Shown: positions 8,561-15,703, counted from the stretch's first letter. The stretch is 35,356 nucleotides of DNA from Oscillospiraceae bacterium (GCA_022791315.1 JAAVYW010000030.1:1-35356); one strand, 5' to 3'. Notes: generated by a model from the sequence alone, not told the origin. Translations and numbers: made by a program.

Positions 8561-8650
8561 CCCTCTGGGGAAATCCCGGAGGGCAAAAAGGAAAGACACC
8601 GATGGGGGTCGGTGTCTTTCAGCTCGGAAAAGCACGGGTAAGTGCTTTTC
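8561..8650 (+). terminator. Three consecutive hairpins after the lysis genes
   Basis: Just after the amidase stop come three hairpins: CCCTCTGGGG/TCCCGGAGGG (8561-8583), AAAGACACCGA/TCGGTGTCTTT (8593-8619) and GAAAAGCAC/GTGCTTTTC (8627-8650). The second and third end in short T stretches. They probably end late phage transcription. Confidence 0.7.
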
Positions 8651-9007
8651 TATGAACGCATCATTAGTATATCTTAAATGGGATATTTCGTCAATCCCTA
8701 TACCACTAAAAATCCCGGAAAATCTACACGATTTTTACACGTTAGACGAAAATTTGGACGTGCCTGAAATTTTAATACTTCCATAGCTTGTAGAGAATAT
8801 GAAGGGGTTGAATGTAGGGAACACTCATGGTAAAATAAATTCGTCAATTCCTTTACGGGCCGGGCAATCGAGCAAATTCTATCGTGTAACTCTGACTACT
8901 TTTTGACTACCTGGCGGCTAAGAATACCCCATTCCCGCCCATGCCTGATGGTCAAAGAAAGTAGTGTTTATGCGGGTTCTTGCAAAATTGTACCGAGAAA
9001 AAACTGC
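8651..9007 (+). other. Prophage-end non-coding segment with short repeats (possible integrase arm sites)
   Basis: No gene is visible in this AT-richer stretch. It holds two 17-base direct repeats matching at 15 positions (TTCGTCAATCCCTATAC at 8687 and TTCGTCAATTCCTTTAC at 8840), two TGACTAC heptamers 11 bases apart (8893 and 8904) and a partial inverted copy GTAGT at 8961. Repeats like these near a tRNA-derived att site are where tyrosine integrases and excisionases bind; that role is inference. Confidence 0.4.
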
Positions 9008-9052
9008 CTTTTAATCAAGGTGTCCGGAGTTCGAATCTCCGGTGGATCACCA
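9008..9052 (+). other. Prophage attachment site: 3' portion of tRNA-Lys(UUU)
   Basis: Bases 9008-9052 are the 3' part of a tRNA: anticodon loop CTTTTAA (9008-9014, anticodon TTT), the 3' anticodon strand TCAAG, a 5-base variable loop, a T arm with perfect CGGAG/CTCCG stem and TTCGAAT loop (9025-9041), the 3' acceptor strand GTGGATC, discriminator A and encoded CCA. The 5' half, which should begin GATCCAC and contain a D arm, is absent, and the bases before 9008 do not pair with the anticodon strand. This is what remains at one end when an element integrates in a tRNA gene and rebuilds the intact copy at its other end (outside this window). Confidence 0.8.
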
Positions 9053-9055
9053 GGA

Positions 9056-9089
9056 AAAGGCACGCCTAGAGAAAGGGCGTGCCTTTTTA
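9056..9089 (+). terminator. Terminator of the tRNA-Lys locus
   Basis: Perfect hairpin AAAGGCACGCC/GGGCGTGCCTTT followed by TTTTTATTTT, directly after the tRNA CCA end. It was the terminator of the original tRNA gene, which supports the reading that host DNA resumes at 9008. Confidence 0.85.
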
Positions 9090-9109
9090 TTTTGAAAGGA
9101 GCAGGCGTT

Positions 9110-9322
9110 ATGACGGACGAAAAGCTGGCGAGAATCAATGAACTGGCCCGGAAGGCCAGGGAGGCAGAGCTGGATGAAGCCGAACGGGAGGAACAGCAGC
9201 GGCTGCGGCAGGAATACGTGGCCGCCTTTCGGGGAAATTTGGAGCGGCAGCTGAACTCCATGGTGATTGTAGACGAGGCGGGCAACCGCCGGAACGTGCA
9301 GAAGCGGGGGAAGCAGCAGTAG
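9110..9322 (+). CDS. DUF896-family small protein (YnzC-like)
   Basis: A 70-residue protein from ATG 9110 (site AAAGGAGCAGG) to TAG 9322. The sequence LARINELARKAREAELDEAEREEQQRLRQEYVAAFRGNLERQL is the standard DUF896 helical hairpin seen in B. subtilis YnzC and SosA-adjacent proteins. The cellular role of the family is not well defined; in B. subtilis relatives lie in SOS-linked operons. It is the first host gene after the attachment site, and its upstream terminator suggests its own promoter or read-through from the tRNA. Confidence 0.88.
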   Translation: MTDEKLARINELARKAREAELDEAEREEQQRLRQEYVAAFRGNLERQLNSMVIVDEAGNRRNVQKRGKQQ

Positions 9323-9360
9323 TTTCGAGCCTTTGAAAAAGGGGAAAGGGTCGGGAAGGT

Positions 9361-9577
9361 CAAAAAAAGTATGCTTTTTTGACGAAATGGCTACCATTTT
9401 TGGAGGGGAAATGCTATAATATACGCAGCACAGAACGGCAGAGTTTTGTAGCCTGCTAATGACAGGCTGCACTGCAATGTGGCTATGTAATACGAGTTTT
9501 GGGCGGCCAGGGGTTTTTGGAACTTTTTCCAATAAACCGGGCGGCCGCTACGTTATAGAGATAGGAGGCAGTCAGGG
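9361..9577 (+). promoter_or_regulatory. Terminator-like hairpin and extended -10 promoter before ECF sigma gene
   Basis: A CAAAAAAAGTATGCTTTTTTG hairpin (9361-9381) may end the DUF896 transcript. An extended -10 element TGCTATAAT lies at 9412-9420 without a good -35. Another stem-loop, GCCTG/CAGGC, lies at 9451-9467. The sigma gene's ribosome site AGGAGGC is at 9563. Confidence 0.45.
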
Positions 9578-10123
9578 ATGCAGCTCAAAGAATGCGATGA
9601 GCAGATTGTCGCACTGGCCGGCGGCGATGACGATGCGCTGCGGATTTTGTATACCGGACTGTCTAGCGCGGTGTACAATCTGGCCTTCTCCATTGTCAAG
9701 AGCAGGGAGCTGGCTGAGGATGTGATGCAGGATACCTTTATCAAGGTGAAGACCCACGCCGCCTCCTATCGTCCGGGAACCAATTCCAAGGCTTGGATTC
9801 TGACGATTGCCCGCAACTTGGCTATCACTGCCCTGCGAAAGGGCGCCTATGAGTACAGCGCTGACTATTTGGAGGAGACTGGGGCCACGGAGCTCTCTTC
9901 CAGCGGTAGGGTGGCCACCACAGTGGAGAATTCCGTCTTGGTGGAGAAGGCGCTGGCTGTCCTCAGCGACACGGACCGGCAGATTGTCATGCTCCACATT
10001 GTGGGCGGGTTAAAGCACCGGGAGATTTCGGAGATGATGTCCATCCCCTTGGGCAGCGTGCTCTGGAAATACTCCAATGCCCTGAAAAAGATGTCAAAGT
10101 ACTTGAACCAGTCTTCCGGCTGA
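9578..10123 (+). CDS. ECF-type RNA polymerase sigma factor
   Basis: A 181-residue sigma-70 of the extracytoplasmic-function group. Region 2 is visible as LYNLAFSIVKSRELAEDVMQDTFIKV followed by SKAWILTIARNLAI (about residues 24-88), and region 4 as LSDTDRQIVMLHIVGGLKHREISEMMSIPLGSVLWKYSNALKKM (about 128-172). Regions 1.1 and 3 are absent, as in all ECF factors. Start ATG 9578 has an AGGAGG site eight bases upstream. The next gene encodes a membrane protein placed like an anti-sigma factor, so this sigma factor is probably held at the membrane until an envelope signal arrives. The signal and target genes cannot be told from sequence. Confidence 0.92.
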   Translation: MQLKECDEQIVALAGGDDDALRILYTGLSSAVYNLAFSIVKSRELAEDVMQDTFIKVKTHAASYRPGTNSKAWILTIARNLAITALRKGAYEYSADYLEETGATELSSSGRVATTVENSVLVEKALAVLSDTDRQIVMLHIVGGLKHREISEMMSIPLGSVLWKYSNALKKMSKYLNQSSG

Positions 10124-10166
10124 TTTGAGAATACCTCTGCGGAAGAAGAAAGGAGGCGAGGGACCG

Positions 10167-11999
10167 ATGAACCAGTATCGCGATTTGGAACAGCAGATTA
10201 AGGCTTATGCCGATGGGCAGACCCCGGATTTGTTTGACCGGCTGTCGGAATGGGAAGACAGAGCGGAAACCCCTATCGCCCTCCCTCTTCCTAGGAAGCG
10301 CTATGTGCTCCGCGCAGCCAGCTTGGCGGCCTGCTTTGTGTTGCTGTGCGGCGGCCTTTTCGTCTACCTAAACCGCCCAAAGGCCGCCGGGCTGCTGGCG
10401 CCCCAGCAGAGTGCCGACAGGGTGGGGCAGGCAGAAAGCGGGCTATTAGAGGAAGACGATGCGCCGGAAATTACGGATGACTGCGACGACGCGGGATATG
10501 ATGACATAGCCCCGCTGGAGGGCAGCTGGGACGAAGCGCCCACTGCCGGAACCCCGGAGGCGCAGCTGGCGGCGGCGCCGGAGAGCGCCGAGCCCGCGCC
10601 ACAGGCGGAGGATGAACCGGCTATCCTTTTGGACGAAGAGGTGCCCCTGGCGGGAAAGGGGGAAGCGCCCGATGAGGGCGAGCCCTCCGGCCAGGCGGAA
10701 GAGGATTTGGGCTCCCAAGAGACACTGCCTGCCCAGACGGAGAGGCTCAAGTTCCGCTCCAAAGGGGACTATGGGGAAGAGGCGGCCGCCTCTTCGGCAG
10801 AATCCGGGGAGGATTCTGCCGAAATGGACCCTGGATACTCTTTTAGGCCGGAAAAGACAGAGCCGGAGACAGCCCGCGAGGAAGAGGAGGGCCCTATGGT
10901 TTCCGCAGCCTCGGGCATGGGAAGCTCTGGCGAGCAGGATGGCAGCCAGGAAAAGAGCGCGCCTGACGAGCCTGCCGCCAGCCCCGAGCCTGCGGGGGCA
11001 GCCCCTAAAACGGCTCCGGGCGCAGAGACGGCTGGCTTTGGGGAAACGGCAGACAGCACTGCCCCAGACGAGGGGACAGACTTGGCGCAGGACAGCGACG
11101 TGATATTTTTCCCTGCCGGGGGGAATACCCAGGATGCGGAGGATGCGCTGCCCAAGGAAGAGCCCCAGGGGGGCGAACAGCTGGTGGATGAGACCAATAT
11201 CCTGCGCAATTTGGAAGCGGCGACGTCCTCCAAGTTTGCGGCGCAGATGATGGCTCCGGATACGGCGCCTTTGGCGGCAGAAGGGGAGCCCGCTGCCCCA
11301 CTGTCTTCCCCGGTTTCGCCGGAAGATGGTGCGCTTGCCGGCGAGGCGGTAGACGGCACAGCGCCCCCGCATAAGGGGGAAGCGCCGGAGGCCAGGCCTG
11401 ACCCAGCCAAGGAGCTGGAGGCGGTGCTGCTGGAGACCGGCGTGACAAAACTGGCGCCCGCTTGGCTGCCGGATGGCTTTGCGTTGGAGAGGGCCTATAT
11501 TATCTCTGGCGATGAGCCGGAGGATGTGAAGACCGGTGTGGCAGTGTACGCCTTGCCTCCTGCCGAAGAGCAGGAGAAGGCAGATGAACCCGCCTTGGAC
11601 GAGAGCGGTGCCCCGGCGGAGAACTCGGAAAAGAACGGGCTTCCAGCTACTGCTGAAAACGGGACAGAGCCGGGAGCAGCTGTAGCCCAAACGGTGCAGC
11701 CCAAGAAGGGGGAGGCAGGCAGCGGCAGGGCTCCGGCCCGGCCCAGCCTGGTGGTTTCGGCCAAGGCCCAGACAGAAAAGCTGACTGTCCCAGTGGGGGA
11801 GAAGTGGACTGTGCTGGCCCCCGGGCTGGAAGTGCTCCTCCACCACGAGGCCCAGACGGATGGCGACACCGTGCTACAGGACGAATTCACCGCAGTGTTT
11901 ACCAGAGACGGGTACTCCTACCATGTGAAGGGGATCTTTATGGAGGAGGAGAGCTTTTTAAAGGCTATCCGCTCGATTTTTGAAGTCCCGGAGGCTTGA
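10167..11999 (+). CDS. Membrane anti-sigma-like protein with very long acidic linker and DUF4367-like domain
   Basis: I choose ATG 10167 (AGGAGGCGAGGG site) over an in-frame ATG at 10125, giving 610 residues. Residues 1-45 are cytoplasmic and helical (YRDLEQQIKAYADGQ), where a sigma factor could bind; residues 48-68 are one membrane span (CFVLLCGGLFVYL). Residues ~75-425 are low-complexity, rich in Glu, Ala, Pro, Gly and Asp with almost no aromatics, so probably disordered. The last ~180 residues fold again: PAWLPDGFALERAYIISG, then FTAVFTRDGYSYHVKGIFMEEESFLKAIRSIF, like the DUF4367 domain found at the C-terminus of Firmicutes anti-sigma proteins. It follows the ECF gene by 43 bases. Inference: the linker carries the sensor domain through the thick cell wall. 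Confidence 0.72.
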   Translation: MNQYRDLEQQIKAYADGQTPDLFDRLSEWEDRAETPIALPLPRKRYVLRAASLAACFVLLCGGLFVYLNRPKAAGLLAPQQSADRVGQAESGLLEEDDAPEITDDCDDAGYDDIAPLEGSWDEAPTAGTPEAQLAAAPESAEPAPQAEDEPAILLDEEVPLAGKGEAPDEGEPSGQAEEDLGSQETLPAQTERLKFRSKGDYGEEAAASSAESGEDSAEMDPGYSFRPEKTEPETAREEEEGPMVSAASGMGSSGEQDGSQEKSAPDEPAASPEPAGAAPKTAPGAETAGFGETADSTAPDEGTDLAQDSDVIFFPAGGNTQDAEDALPKEEPQGGEQLVDETNILRNLEAATSSKFAAQMMAPDTAPLAAEGEPAAPLSSPVSPEDGALAGEAVDGTAPPHKGEAPEARPDPAKELEAVLLETGVTKLAPAWLPDGFALERAYIISGDEPEDVKTGVAVYALPPAEEQEKADEPALDESGAPAENSEKNGLPATAENGTEPGAAVAQTVQPKKGEAGSGRAPARPSLVVSAKAQTEKLTVPVGEKWTVLAPGLEVLLHHEAQTDGDTVLQDEFTAVFTRDGYSYHVKGIFMEEESFLKAIRSIFEVPEA

Positions 12000-12024
12000 C
12001 AGCCGACAGCTTTTGCCGTATAAT
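11996..12024 (+). promoter_or_regulatory. Sigma-A promoter of the thiT riboswitch transcript
   Basis: TTGACA at 11996-12001, a 17-base spacer, and TATAAT at 12019-12024: a consensus promoter. The TGA stop of the preceding gene (11997-11999) lies inside the -35 hexamer. Confidence 0.9.
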
Positions 12025-12044
12025 AAAACACGACAAATAAATAA

Positions 12045-12137
12045 ACAGGGGGAGCTGGCGCATACCGGCTGAGAGGGGACGAATGGCCGTCCTATACCCC
12101 AATACCTGATCTGGGTAATGCCAGCGTAGGAAATGGA
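12045..12137 (+). promoter_or_regulatory. TPP (THI element) riboswitch
   Basis: The segment has the conserved thi-box parts: GGGGGAGCTGGCG, the GCTGAGAG pyrimidine-sensor motif (12068-12075), ACCTGATCTGGGTAATGCCAGCGTAGGAA (12105-12131). The flanking GCTGGC/GCCAGC segments form internal stems. It lies 21 bases after a consensus promoter and before a terminator and a thiamine transporter, so TPP binding should turn off thiT. Confidence 0.95.
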
Positions 12138-12171
12138 ATTCGTTTGTTCGATTTTATAACCGTACAAATGC

Positions 12172-12207
12172 GCGCCCGCAGAGCTCATTGTTCTGCGGGC
12201 GCTTTTT
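12172..12207 (+). terminator. Riboswitch expression-platform terminator
   Basis: An 11-base perfect stem GCGCCCGCAGA/TCTGCGGGCGC followed by TTTTT. It stands between the TPP aptamer and thiT and is the likely off-state terminator. Confidence 0.88.
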
Positions 12208-12251
12208 CGTGCAACTGCTGTCTTATCCACTGGGGAAAAGGAGGAATTTTT

Positions 12252-12824
12252 TTGGAAACTGTAAAACCAATCAACAAGACCAGGCGGCTCACTGAGAGCG
12301 CTGTGATGATTGCACTGGCTACGGTGTTGAGCATGGTGCAGGTGTACTCCCTGCCAAACGGTGGTTCTATCACGGCGTGCAGCATGGTGCCCCTTGTGCT
12401 CATTGCCATGCGGTATGACCTGAAATGGAGCCTGTTTGTGGGGTTTGTCCACAGCGTATTGCAGCTGTTTTTGGGCCTGGGCGCTGTGAGGGGGCTGACA
12501 CTGGGCACAACAGTGGCGGTTGTGCTTTTGGATTATACCTTTGCCTTTACAGTGCTGGGGCTCTCCGGTGTTTTCAAGAACAGAATCAAGAACCAGGCCA
12601 TTGCCGCTGCGGCGGGCGGGGCGCTGGGATGCCTATTGCGGTTTGCCTGCCACTTTCTCTCTGGCTGGCTGATTTGGGCCGTGCTCTGGCCCCCCGAGGG
12701 GATGCTGCCCGCTGCCTATTCCCTCGCCTATAACGGCTCCTATATGCTGCCGGAGGCGGTTATCACGGCGGTGGTCTCGGCGCTGCTGGTGCAGTTTTTG
12801 CCCATGTATCAAAGGGCGCAATAG
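12252..12824 (+). CDS. thiT: Thiamine ECF transporter S component ThiT
   Basis: The start is TTG 12252, five bases after AAAGGAGGAA; upstream in-frame codons lie inside the terminator and are unlikely. The 190-residue product has six hydrophobic spans. Family wording includes RLTESAVMIALATVLSMVQVYSLPNGGSITACSMVPLVLIAMRY, a membrane start typical of ThiT/YuaJ, and YNGSYMLPEAVITAVV near the C-terminus. ThiT binds thiamine with very high affinity and works with the shared EcfA-A'-T energising module, which is not encoded nearby. The upstream TPP riboswitch independently supports the substrate. Confidence 0.95.
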   Translation: METVKPINKTRRLTESAVMIALATVLSMVQVYSLPNGGSITACSMVPLVLIAMRYDLKWSLFVGFVHSVLQLFLGLGAVRGLTLGTTVAVVLLDYTFAFTVLGLSGVFKNRIKNQAIAAAAGGALGCLLRFACHFLSGWLIWAVLWPPEGMLPAAYSLAYNGSYMLPEAVITAVVSALLVQFLPMYQRAQ

Positions 12825-12864
12825 GAGAAAAAACGCTGGAGCTTTATTTATTTGTCCCGTAAAG

Positions 12865-12907
12865 ACGGCGGAGACCCCTGCATGGCACAGGGCCTCCGCC
12901 GTTTTTT
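12865..12907 (+). terminator. thiT terminator
   Basis: ACGGCGGAGACCC/GGCCTCCGCCGT stem followed by TTTTTT, 40 bases after the thiT stop codon. Confidence 0.88.
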
Positions 12908-12937
12908 GCTTTACTGGGGAGGGGTTATAATCGAAAC

Positions 12938-13071
12938 ACTTGAAAAGTGGCACTTTTCAAGTCTGCGGCCTTAGGGCTGCAGAGAGCCGCTTTCGCGGCT
13001 CTGTTTCGCATTACATAGTCAAAAGCGCGCGCAAAGCCCGCCCACTTGAAAATAGTACCTGTTTTCAAGTG
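12938..13071. repeat. Block of four adjacent hairpins, outer two sharing the same stem
   Basis: H1 12938-12962 (ACTTGAAAAGT, 3-base loop, perfect 11-base stem), H2 12963-12982 (CTGCGGCC/GGGCTGCAG, one mismatch), H3 12983-13002 (AGAGCCGC, TTTC loop), H4 13043-13071 (CACTTGAAAA/TTTTCAAGTG). H1 and H4 share ACTTGAAAA. None ends in a clear T run. H4 ends two bases from the stop codon of the Mn catalase gene and may act as its 3' end structure. Confidence 0.6.
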
Positions 13072-13073
13072 CT

Positions 13074-13742
13074 TTAGCTATTCTGGAAAGACGGGGGCCC
13101 TACCTCTTTTCCGGCAAAGGTATTGGGGCCGGGATTGGACAGGGAAAAATACATCTTGGCGGCCTTGGTGGTACCGAAATCCTGGTTGGAGCCGGTGTCC
13201 TGCACCTGGTTAAAGGCGTCGCGGAACATCTGGTTGTGGGCCTCCTCCCGGTTAAGGAGGAAATCAATAGTCTCCCGCACCCGCTTATCCTCGATTTGGC
13301 GGTAGAGGTACTCATAGACCACCTTGGCCCGCTGCTCGGAGGCGATGTTGCTTAAAATATCGGCGCAGAGGTCGCCGGTGACGGTGACATAGTCCCCGGT
13401 CCAGGAATAGCCCGAGGCATTGATGAGGCCGGGGTTGAGGCCGGTGAGTACATGGGTCTGGATTTCGCCGGCGGCTACCTTGTCGGCAGCTACATCGTGG
13501 CCATTCAGCATGGAGATGGTCTGGGCCACCATCTCCATGTGCCCCAGCTCCTCTGCGGCAATGTCTAAAAACAGGTCTTTGATGGACACGTCCTTGATAC
13601 GGAAGCTCTGGGACATATACTGCATGGCAGCCTTGAGCTCGCCGTTGGCCCCGCCCAGCTGCTCTTGCAGCAGCGCCGCATACTGGGGATTGGGCTTTTC
13701 CACGCCTACGGGGTGAAAAAGCTGCTTTTCATGCTTGAACAC
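13074..13742 (-). CDS. Manganese (non-haem) catalase family protein
   Basis: A 222-residue protein with GTG start at 13742 behind GGGAGGAAT. The di-manganese ligands can be placed: Glu35 (GELKAAMQY), Glu65 and His68 (AAEELGHMEM), Glu136 (IASEQRAKVVYE) and His169 (NREEAHNQMF); the 33-residue gap from Glu136 to His169 matches the spacing in known Mn catalases. It is shorter than the ~270-residue enzymes such as YdbD and closer to CotJC. The C-terminal FSLSNPGPN resembles the Mn catalase tail. Role: hydrogen peroxide removal, in an anaerobe that also has rubrerythrin 7 kb away. A spore-coat role like CotJC is possible, but no cotJA/cotJB genes are adjacent. Confidence 0.9.
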   Translation of the reverse strand: MFKHEKQLFHPVGVEKPNPQYAALLQEQLGGANGELKAAMQYMSQSFRIKDVSIKDLFLDIAAEELGHMEMVAQTISMLNGHDVAADKVAAGEIQTHVLTGLNPGLINASGYSWTGDYVTVTGDLCADILSNIASEQRAKVVYEYLYRQIEDKRVRETIDFLLNREEAHNQMFRDAFNQVQDTGSNQDFGTTKAAKMYFSLSNPGPNTFAGKEVGPPSFQNS

Positions 13743-13813
13743 GGTCGATTCCTCCCTAAAATAAAATCCTACCTAGTGTTCCACAGAGCAGCAGCTTCTA
13801 TGCCCCTTGGCGG

Positions 13814-14014
13814 CTAGTCAAAGAGGAAAATTGCCTCAATAGGGGCGTCCACGGCGCGGGAGATGTCAATTGCCAGCTTGAGGGAGGGGTTGTACTGGGC
13901 CTTTTCCAGGCGCATGATGGTTTCCCGGCGCACCCCTACCTGGGCGGCCAGCTGTTCCTGGGTGAGGCCCTTTTGCTGGCGGAACTGCTTGAGCCTGCAT
14001 GTGAACTCCGGCAC
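13814..14014 (-). CDS. XRE-family helix-turn-helix regulator
   Basis: A 66-residue single-domain regulator. [59 protein letters not shown] is a full Cro/CI-type HTH of the YozG/PlcR-short type. The GTG start at 14014 lies two bases after the stop of the membrane-protein gene, with GGGGGAAT as ribosome site inside that gene, so the two are translationally coupled. Small XRE proteins paired with a membrane protein usually repress their own operon; a large palindrome overlaps the promoter upstream of the pair and is the likely target. Confidence 0.9.
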   Translation of the reverse strand: MPEFTCRLKQFRQQKGLTQEQLAAQVGVRRETIMRLEKAQYNPSLKLAIDISRAVDAPIEAIFLFD

Positions 14015-14016
14015 AG

Positions 14017-14685
14017 CTATTCCCCCTCTTCTTCCAGGCTGCCGCCCTGGTCGTAGCGGTAGAGCAGGTACATGCTGAGGAAGAGCTCCAGCGCAACAGC
14101 CAGGGAGACCACAATGACAAAAGCAATGAGGGTGTATTCCAGGTTCCCGTGGAACCGGCCCTGGCCCAAAATCAGCAGAGAGAGGAAGATGATAGAAGTA
14201 AAAATGCGGTTTGCCTTGAGCTGGGCTCTGAGCCGGTTTTCCCGATACCGCTCGTCAATGAGGGTGCCGGACATCTTCCCCTCGTAATAAAAGGAGAAAA
14301 AACCAAAAAAGACAAAAAACAAAAAGGGGAAGATGTCCCCGGTGATGGGGTAAATTACAAAACCAGATAGGCCCAAAAAACCCAGGAGACCCAATAACCC
14401 CAGCTTGGGGCTGATAGTGCGGGTGTGGGTGGAACTGGCCTGGCCGCCCTTTGCCTTCACCCGGTGGAGGAGGAGACAGGCAAACAGGGACAACAGATAG
14501 AGCACGAGCAGAACCCCGGAGAGAATCATGGGCAGGTCTTTGAGGCAGAAAGTGTATTCTGCCAGGTTGGTAGGCGCTACCAGGCGGGACTCGTTGTAGG
14601 CGACAGAGTACCAGACGGACAGGCCCATCAGCACTGCCAGGACAACACCCAAAATGAAAAACAGTTTTTTCTTGTCTTTGTTCAT
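14017..14685 (-). CDS. Six-span membrane protein paired with XRE regulator
   Basis: The start is ATG 14685 (GAGAGGAG upstream), not the in-frame ATG at 14754, which lies in the promoter. The 222-residue product has hydrophobic spans at about residues 7-27, 51-73, 95-110, 113-135, 166-182 and 186-208, with a charged loop [28 protein letters not shown] between spans 4 and 5. The [10 protein letters not shown] wording resembles the DUF2178/DUF3169-type integral membrane proteins that occur next to XRE genes in Firmicutes. The function of those proteins is not known. The C-terminus is acidic (GGSLEEEGE). Confidence 0.75.
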   Translation of the reverse strand: MNKDKKKLFFILGVVLAVLMGLSVWYSVAYNESRLVAPTNLAEYTFCLKDLPMILSGVLLVLYLLSLFACLLLHRVKAKGGQASSTHTRTISPKLGLLGLLGFLGLSGFVIYPITGDIFPFLFFVFFGFFSFYYEGKMSGTLIDERYRENRLRAQLKANRIFTSIIFLSLLILGQGRFHGNLEYTLIAFVIVVSLAVALELFLSMYLLYRYDQGGSLEEEGE

Positions 14686-14710
14686 GTGAAGATATGCTCC
14701 TCTCTTTGCC

Positions 14711-14803
14711 TTAAAAAGTGATATATTTATCTCTTTGCAAGACAAATATATCACTTTTTAATTTGCATGTCAAGAGAAAAGATACAAATAAATCACTTTT
14801 TAA
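14711..14803 (-). promoter_or_regulatory. Palindromic operator and promoter of the membrane protein/XRE operon
   Basis: Minus-strand promoter TTGACA (14773-14768), 17-base spacer, TATATT (14750-14745). The -10 lies in the right arm of an inverted repeat with 18-base perfect arms (14711-14728 and 14744-14761, TTAAAAAGTGATATATTT). A third half-site matching 17 of 18 bases lies just upstream of the -35 at 14786-14803. The layout suits autorepression by the XRE protein. Confidence 0.82.
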
Positions 14804-14968
14804 GGCTGTTGCCTTTGCTGGCCTGCCGGGGCGGGCCCTGTGGTTTTGGAAGACGTTGTCTCATAGGGGCAAAGAGGCACCCGTATCCCGGCCTACAGTG
14901 GGACAGAGGGTATGCGGGGATGCTGGAGATTTCCCACGGTGACGCAGAGGATAATGGGGTAGAGGCTA

Positions 14969-15003
14969 AAGAGCCCGCCGCCCATTTGCTCCGGCGGGCT
15001 CTT
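14969..15003 (-). terminator. Terminator after the flavoprotein gene
   Basis: A 12-base perfect stem AAGAGCCCGCCG/CGGCGGGCTCTT four bases after the stop at 15007; T tract on the minus strand is short (CTTTAG). Confidence 0.6.
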
Positions 15004-15006
15004 GGG

Positions 15007-15624
15007 TCAGCGGATGAAATTGGTGAAGATGCGGGGCTCGGGCTGGGGGAGGCCGTATTGCTCTTTGCCCAGGGCAATGCTCCCGAGCAGGAAGGCCATG
15101 TTTTTGCCCAAGGTGCGCATCACCTGCATTCCCTCGGCATCCTGGCGCACCTCGTCGGGGGTGTTGCCGTGGACGCTGTTCCAGTAGCAGCTGGGGGCCA
15201 CAGGCATGCCGGAGATGGTGAAATACTTGTTGAGCTGGTCAAAGGTGGCGCTGGCGCCGCCCCGGCGGCAGCTGACAACGCAGGCCCCCACTTTCATGGA
15301 CTTGTCGGCGGGGCAGCTGTAGAACAGCCGGTCCAGGAAGGCGCTGAGTGTGCCGTTGGCAGAGGCATAATAGACCGGGGAGCCCACCACCAATCCGTCG
15401 CAGGCGGCGAATTTGGGGGCAATCTCGTTCACAAGGTCGTCAAAGACACATTTGCCCTGGGTCTTGCATTTGCGGCAGCCGATGCAGCCCCGGATGTCCC
15501 GGTTGCCCACGTGGACGATTTCCGTGGAGACCCCCTCCTGTTCCAGGGCGGCGGCCACCTCTTGGAGCGCGGTGTCGGTGCAGCCGTGGAGATTGGGGCT
15601 GCCGTTGAGAAGCAGTACATTCAT
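15007..15624 (-). CDS. Flavodoxin-fold NAD(P)H-dependent FMN reductase (WrbA/IsrF-like)
   Basis: A 205-residue flavoprotein. It opens with MNVLLLNGSPNLHGCTDTALQEVAAAL, where GSPN.GCT is the phosphate-binding loop for FMN, followed by GCIGCRKCKTQGKCVFDD, a cysteine cluster (Cys47, Cys50, Cys53, Cys59) common in the multimeric flavodoxin/iron-sulfur flavoprotein group, and VVGSPVYYASANGTLSAFLDRLF. The cysteines could bind a cluster or be redox active. Start ATG 15624 has AAGGAGGAA upstream. It is a stand-alone gene with its own terminator. Substrate unknown. Confidence 0.85.
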   Translation of the reverse strand: MNVLLLNGSPNLHGCTDTALQEVAAALEQEGVSTEIVHVGNRDIRGCIGCRKCKTQGKCVFDDLVNEIAPKFAACDGLVVGSPVYYASANGTLSAFLDRLFYSCPADKSMKVGACVVSCRRGGASATFDQLNKYFTISGMPVAPSCYWNSVHGNTPDEVRQDAEGMQVMRTLGKNMAFLLGSIALGKEQYGLPQPEPRIFTNFIR

Positions 15625-15703
15625 AGTGATTCCTCCTTGTGTTTTGGGGATATTCTATCCTTATCCGGAAAAAGGGGAGATGAGAACAGGGGATAAGCCC
15701 GGA

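Noticed and set aside
9001-9052. Functional tRNA gene
   Set aside because: The acceptor 5' strand, D arm and 5' anticodon strand are missing; only the 3' part is present.
8903-9109. Longer DUF896 gene starting before the tRNA remnant
   Set aside because: The extension would translate the tRNA sequence and terminator; DUF896 homology and a good ribosome site start at 9110.
10446-11846. 466-residue minus-strand frame opposite the anti-sigma gene
   Set aside because: Arg/Leu/Gly-rich antisense shadow of the low-complexity acidic linker; no ribosome site or promoter.
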